The notes below the pieces were generated by a model. That model was given only the letters and a program-made list of their open reading frames with translations, searched no databases and was not told the origin of the DNA. A stretch of 19,465 nt of DNA from assembly GCA_002317385.1 (NCBI GenBank), contig DCJH01000008.1, positions 1-19,465 on the forward strand, read 5' to 3'. The number at the start of each line of letters is the position of its first letter. The first letter of the stretch is position 1. The DNA comes from Prevotella sp. UBA1705. Its GTDB lineage: Bacteria > Bacteroidota > Bacteroidia > Bacteroidales > Bacteroidaceae. Below are positions 16,981 through 19,465 of this stretch, in pieces. The position numbers were made by a program, and so were the translations under genes.

Positions 16981-19077
16981 ATGAAAAGAGTCTTTACCTC
17001 ATTTATCTTACTGGTTGCAGTTATCATTTCGATGAATGCCCAGTCACCCTTTGCGGGAGGCGATGGCACAGAAGCCAATCCCTATCAAATCGCCAATGCC
17101 ACCCATTTGGACAATGTGCGCCAATATATGGACAAATGCTTTGTTCTGACCAATGACATCGACCTCAAAGCATCTGGCTATCCCACCTGGACGCCTATTG
17201 GCAAAGTTGCCACAACAAGTGCTAACAATAGCTTTACAGCATTCAGTGGAGTTTTTGATGGTCAAGGACATACCATTTCTAATATCGACATCACTTATTC
17301 GGGCAATTATGTCGGTTTCTTTGCTGTGGTTTCAGGAACCATTAAGAATCTCGCCGTTACCGGGACAGTGAACCAGCCTTCAGGAGCCAGTGCGGCGCTC
17401 TTAGCTGGTTATCTTGGACAAACAGGTGCTCCTGGAACCATCGAGAACTGTTCTGCCGTAGGCACAGTGACCAATAGTGGCATGCAAGCTGCTCTTTTGG
17501 TAGGTGTTGCTACCATAGACAATGGCGTCATCAAAAACTGCTATGTGGGTGGAAGCGTAACCAGCAACGGTACGGGATACTATGGTGGTATTATTGGTCG
17601 CACTACAAGGCCAGCCGTCCAAATTACCAATTGCTATTCCACTGCTGATATAAAGGGTACCAATTATGTAGGTGGAATCATTGGATATTTCTCTGGCGCA
17701 GGTTATGTTAGCAATCTCTATGCTACCGGAAACATCGAGGGTGCTCAGTATGTTGGCGGTATTGCCGGCAAGCTTTGGGACAACGCCTCTACCACTGCGC
17801 TGGTTGCTTTGAACAAGTCTATCAAAGGTACTGCTGACGTTGGACGCGTGTTTGGTGTATTGGGCACTAATGCGACATTAGACAACTGCTGGGGACTTAA
17901 GGGTATGCCCATCACTGTTTCCGATGCAACTTATACCCCTACAAGTGATGCGACGTTGAAAGATGGTGGCGATGTGACCGAGGCCGACAATGCTTTATCA
18001 TCAAGCCCGAATTTCTATGCCAACACTTTGAGCTGGAATTTCGACACCGATTGGAAAATGCCAGCTGATGGTGGCTACCCCATCTTGAAGAGTTTCTACA
18101 TCCGTACAGCAGATGGTGTTGCTCTCGTTGGCGGTGACATTACCACAGGAAACGTGGAACAGATCAATGCTGCGGATGCAATGTTTATCGACCTTACTGC
18201 CGTAACGTCTGTTTCCAACAGCGTAGAGATCAAACCTCTGCACAAGAACGCCCTTATCGCCGTTACCGGAACCCACAATGGCAGCAACGTTGCCGACACT
18301 AAATATGCGATCCTTGAAGGCACTCGCAATATGGTGATTCAAGACGTTAACCTCTATCCGGTGTCAGCGTTGCAAATCACCGATGAGCCCACCGAGCCGC
18401 AATGGATGGGGCAGCGCTCCACTAATCCAGAGGTGAAATGGGTCTCTACCGACAACGTCGGCTATCAGATTACCCGTTCTATCCCGGCCAACAGCTTCGT
18501 GACCACCTACACTACAGCTGCCTTGAGCGCTGCATCTCTGCCGGCAGGTCTTACAGCTTGGAAAGCCGCAGGCTACGACGGAACGACCATCACCTTCAAT
18601 AAGGTTGATCAGTTAGATGCTTTTTATCCTTACGTGCTCTTCAATTCCAACACAGTAGCCACAGAGTTCAGCTACACGGGCACAGGCGATTTCAATCTTT
18701 CAGACTGGTCTACCTCCAAGGTAGCAGCCCTGTCTGTAGGCGAAGCCCAATTCCAGGGCAACTTTGCCAATCTGAAGACCGATGGCAACCAGTGGATTCT
18801 TCAGAACAACGTAGGCACAGGCAGTGCCAACGAGAGTGTGATCTTCAAGCAGGCCAATGGAGCCACCATCACAGCTTTCCGTGCCTACTTCACTGGTCTT
18901 AAAGCTGGGGCAGCTGCCAAGTTCAACAGTTTTGACACGACAACTGGCATCCGTCAGATCAATCAGCAGACCATAATCAACAGTAAGGTGTATAGCATCA
19001 ACGGAACAGAAGTGGCTGCTGCCCACCTACAGAAGGGTGTCTACATTGTCAATGGCAAGAAATTTATCATCAAATAA
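16981..19077 (+). CDS. GLUG-repeat surface protein with Prevotella-type C-terminal sorting tail
   Basis: This is a predicted cell-surface protein with no recognisable catalytic domain. In 698 residues: signal peptide cleaved near MNA/QSP (about 20); an opening FAGGDGTEANPYQIANATHL and ALTNDIDL-like segment, then FSGVFDGQGHTISNI (88-102); a run of GLUG-type repeats about 105-270, each with a Val-Gly-Gly-Ile-Ile/Ala-Gly core, expected to form a right-handed beta-helix; a region about 375-650 resembling repeat-adjacent beta-sandwich segments of Bacteroidetes surface proteins (ITRSIPANSFVTTY; ITAFRAYFTGL), function unknown; and a short tail about 656-698 (VYSINGTEVA; LQKGVYIVNGKKFIIK) of the kind Prevotella surface proteins carry. 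It lies 29 nt after the NAGPA enzyme gene in the same operon. An adhesin or glycan-binding scaffold is plausible; GLUG repeats also occur in IgA1-protease-type proteins, but no protease motif is seen. Confidence 0.85.
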   Translation: MKRVFTSFILLVAVIISMNAQSPFAGGDGTEANPYQIANATHLDNVRQYMDKCFVLTNDIDLKASGYPTWTPIGKVATTSANNSFTAFSGVFDGQGHTISNIDITYSGNYVGFFAVVSGTIKNLAVTGTVNQPSGASAALLAGYLGQTGAPGTIENCSAVGTVTNSGMQAALLVGVATIDNGVIKNCYVGGSVTSNGTGYYGGIIGRTTRPAVQITNCYSTADIKGTNYVGGIIGYFSGAGYVSNLYATGNIEGAQYVGGIAGKLWDNASTTALVALNKSIKGTADVGRVFGVLGTNATLDNCWGLKGMPITVSDATYTPTSDATLKDGGDVTEADNALSSSPNFYANTLSWNFDTDWKMPADGGYPILKSFYIRTADGVALVGGDITTGNVEQINAADAMFIDLTAVTSVSNSVEIKPLHKNALIAVTGTHNGSNVADTKYAILEGTRNMVIQDVNLYPVSALQITDEPTEPQWMGQRSTNPEVKWVSTDNVGYQITRSIPANSFVTTYTTAALSAASLPAGLTAWKAAGYDGTTITFNKVDQLDAFYPYVLFNSNTVATEFSYTGTGDFNLSDWSTSKVAALSVGEAQFQGNFANLKTDGNQWILQNNVGTGSANESVIFKQANGATITAFRAYFTGLKAGAAAKFNSFDTTTGIRQINQQTIINSKVYSINGTEVAAAHLQKGVYIVNGKKFIIK

Positions 19078-19088
19078 CCTCAAACATT

Positions 19089-19277
19089 ATGAACAAGAAC
19101 CTTTATTTGGCTCCAAAGATCAAGATTCGTTCTGTCGAGGGTGAAGGCATCCTGGCTGCCAGCGGCGACCCCACTGAGGTGACAGGTGGAACTAATAGTG
19201 ATGTAATCACCGACGGATATGCCAGCTCCAAAGCCCACTACAACGTGTGGAACGATGACAATTCTGAAACAGAATAA
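19089..19277 (+). CDS. Small protein of unknown function (62 residues)
   Basis: This is a short, acidic product encoded 11 nt after the GLUG-protein stop, in the same direction. It begins MNKNLYLAPKIKIRSVEGEG, continues ILAASGDPTEVTGGTNSD, and has a polar, Asp/Glu-rich end. It has no signal peptide or membrane segment. The opening (Tyr-x-x-Pro-x-x-Lys-x-x-x-Val-Glu-x-Glu, then LAASG) resembles a class of small Bacteroidales proteins that I know as common but uncharacterised; that link is from memory, not from a search. Its conserved-looking head, variable tail and operon position argue that it is real. Function is unknown; a leader-like peptide or small surface component is possible. Confidence 0.65.
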   Translation: MNKNLYLAPKIKIRSVEGEGILAASGDPTEVTGGTNSDVITDGYASSKAHYNVWNDDNSETE

Positions 19278-19465
19278 TCAAATCCGATAGCTCATCAACG
19301 GCTTTTTTCCCAATCTGTGGTGCGAGTAAAGAGAGGCAATGACGCTTCCTGGTTCATGCCTGCTACTTCACTCCATCCTCCAGAACAGGAAATGGCCGTC
19401 TGATGAAGCCTCTCGATACCCCCGATTGATATTAACTTAGTTTTTTAAACCTTATAAAAGTCAAT

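Noticed and set aside
19278..19465. Terminator or new gene at the right edge
   Set aside because: The T-run near 19302-19307 has no adequate stem before it, and no supported reading frame starts before the window ends.

Overview
The window looks like chromosomal DNA from a gut- or mouth-type Bacteroidales, most likely Prevotellaceae. The evidence is two SusC/SusD pairs, an ECF sigma/FecR pair with the Bacteroidetes-type DUF4974 tail, lipoprotein signal peptides ending in TSC or LSC, a promoter matching the Bacteroides consensus (TTTG, about 20 nt, TAnnTTTG), and C-terminal surface-sorting tails of type IX secretion (T9SS) style. One tail is of the short Prevotella kind that ends in a YIVNGKK-type sequence. 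The species cannot be fixed from the sequence alone.

Layout. Positions 1-605 hold no credible gene but contain two palindromic repeat elements (5-118 and 211-311). Next, on the minus strand, is a SusC/SusD pair (2131-5277 and 606-2099) whose SusC has no STN signalling domain. It is separated by a 540-nt regulatory region from a divergent LacI-family regulator (5817-6887, plus strand), which ends at a strong intrinsic terminator (6921-6970). This looks like a small glycan-uptake locus under one-component LacI-type control. No degradative enzyme is visible in it.

From 7220 to 19277 everything lies on the plus strand and forms a second locus: ECF sigma factor, FecR-type anti-sigma factor, SusC with an N-terminal STN domain (a TonB-dependent transducer), SusD, a surface lipoprotein with a phosphodiester-glycosidase (NAGPA/DUF2233) fold, a large secreted NAGPA enzyme with a ConA-lectin-like domain and a T9SS-type tail, a GLUG-repeat surface protein with a Prevotella-type tail, and a 62-residue peptide gene. 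Gaps between the SusC gene and the last gene are only 3 to about 30 nt (or overlaps), so these six are probably one transcript.

How it may work (inference): SusC/SusD capture a ligand at the outer membrane. The STN domain signals to FecR, which releases the sigma factor to transcribe the operon. The only recognisable enzyme is the NAGPA protein, which suggests that the substrate carries a sugar-phosphate-sugar (phosphodiester) linkage. The most notable point is that the first NAGPA-like protein sits where a surface glycan-binding protein (SusE/F position) normally lies and has lost the signature NLDGGGSS motif (it reads NLGSGKSS). It may be an enzyme fold reused as a binding protein beside its active relative.
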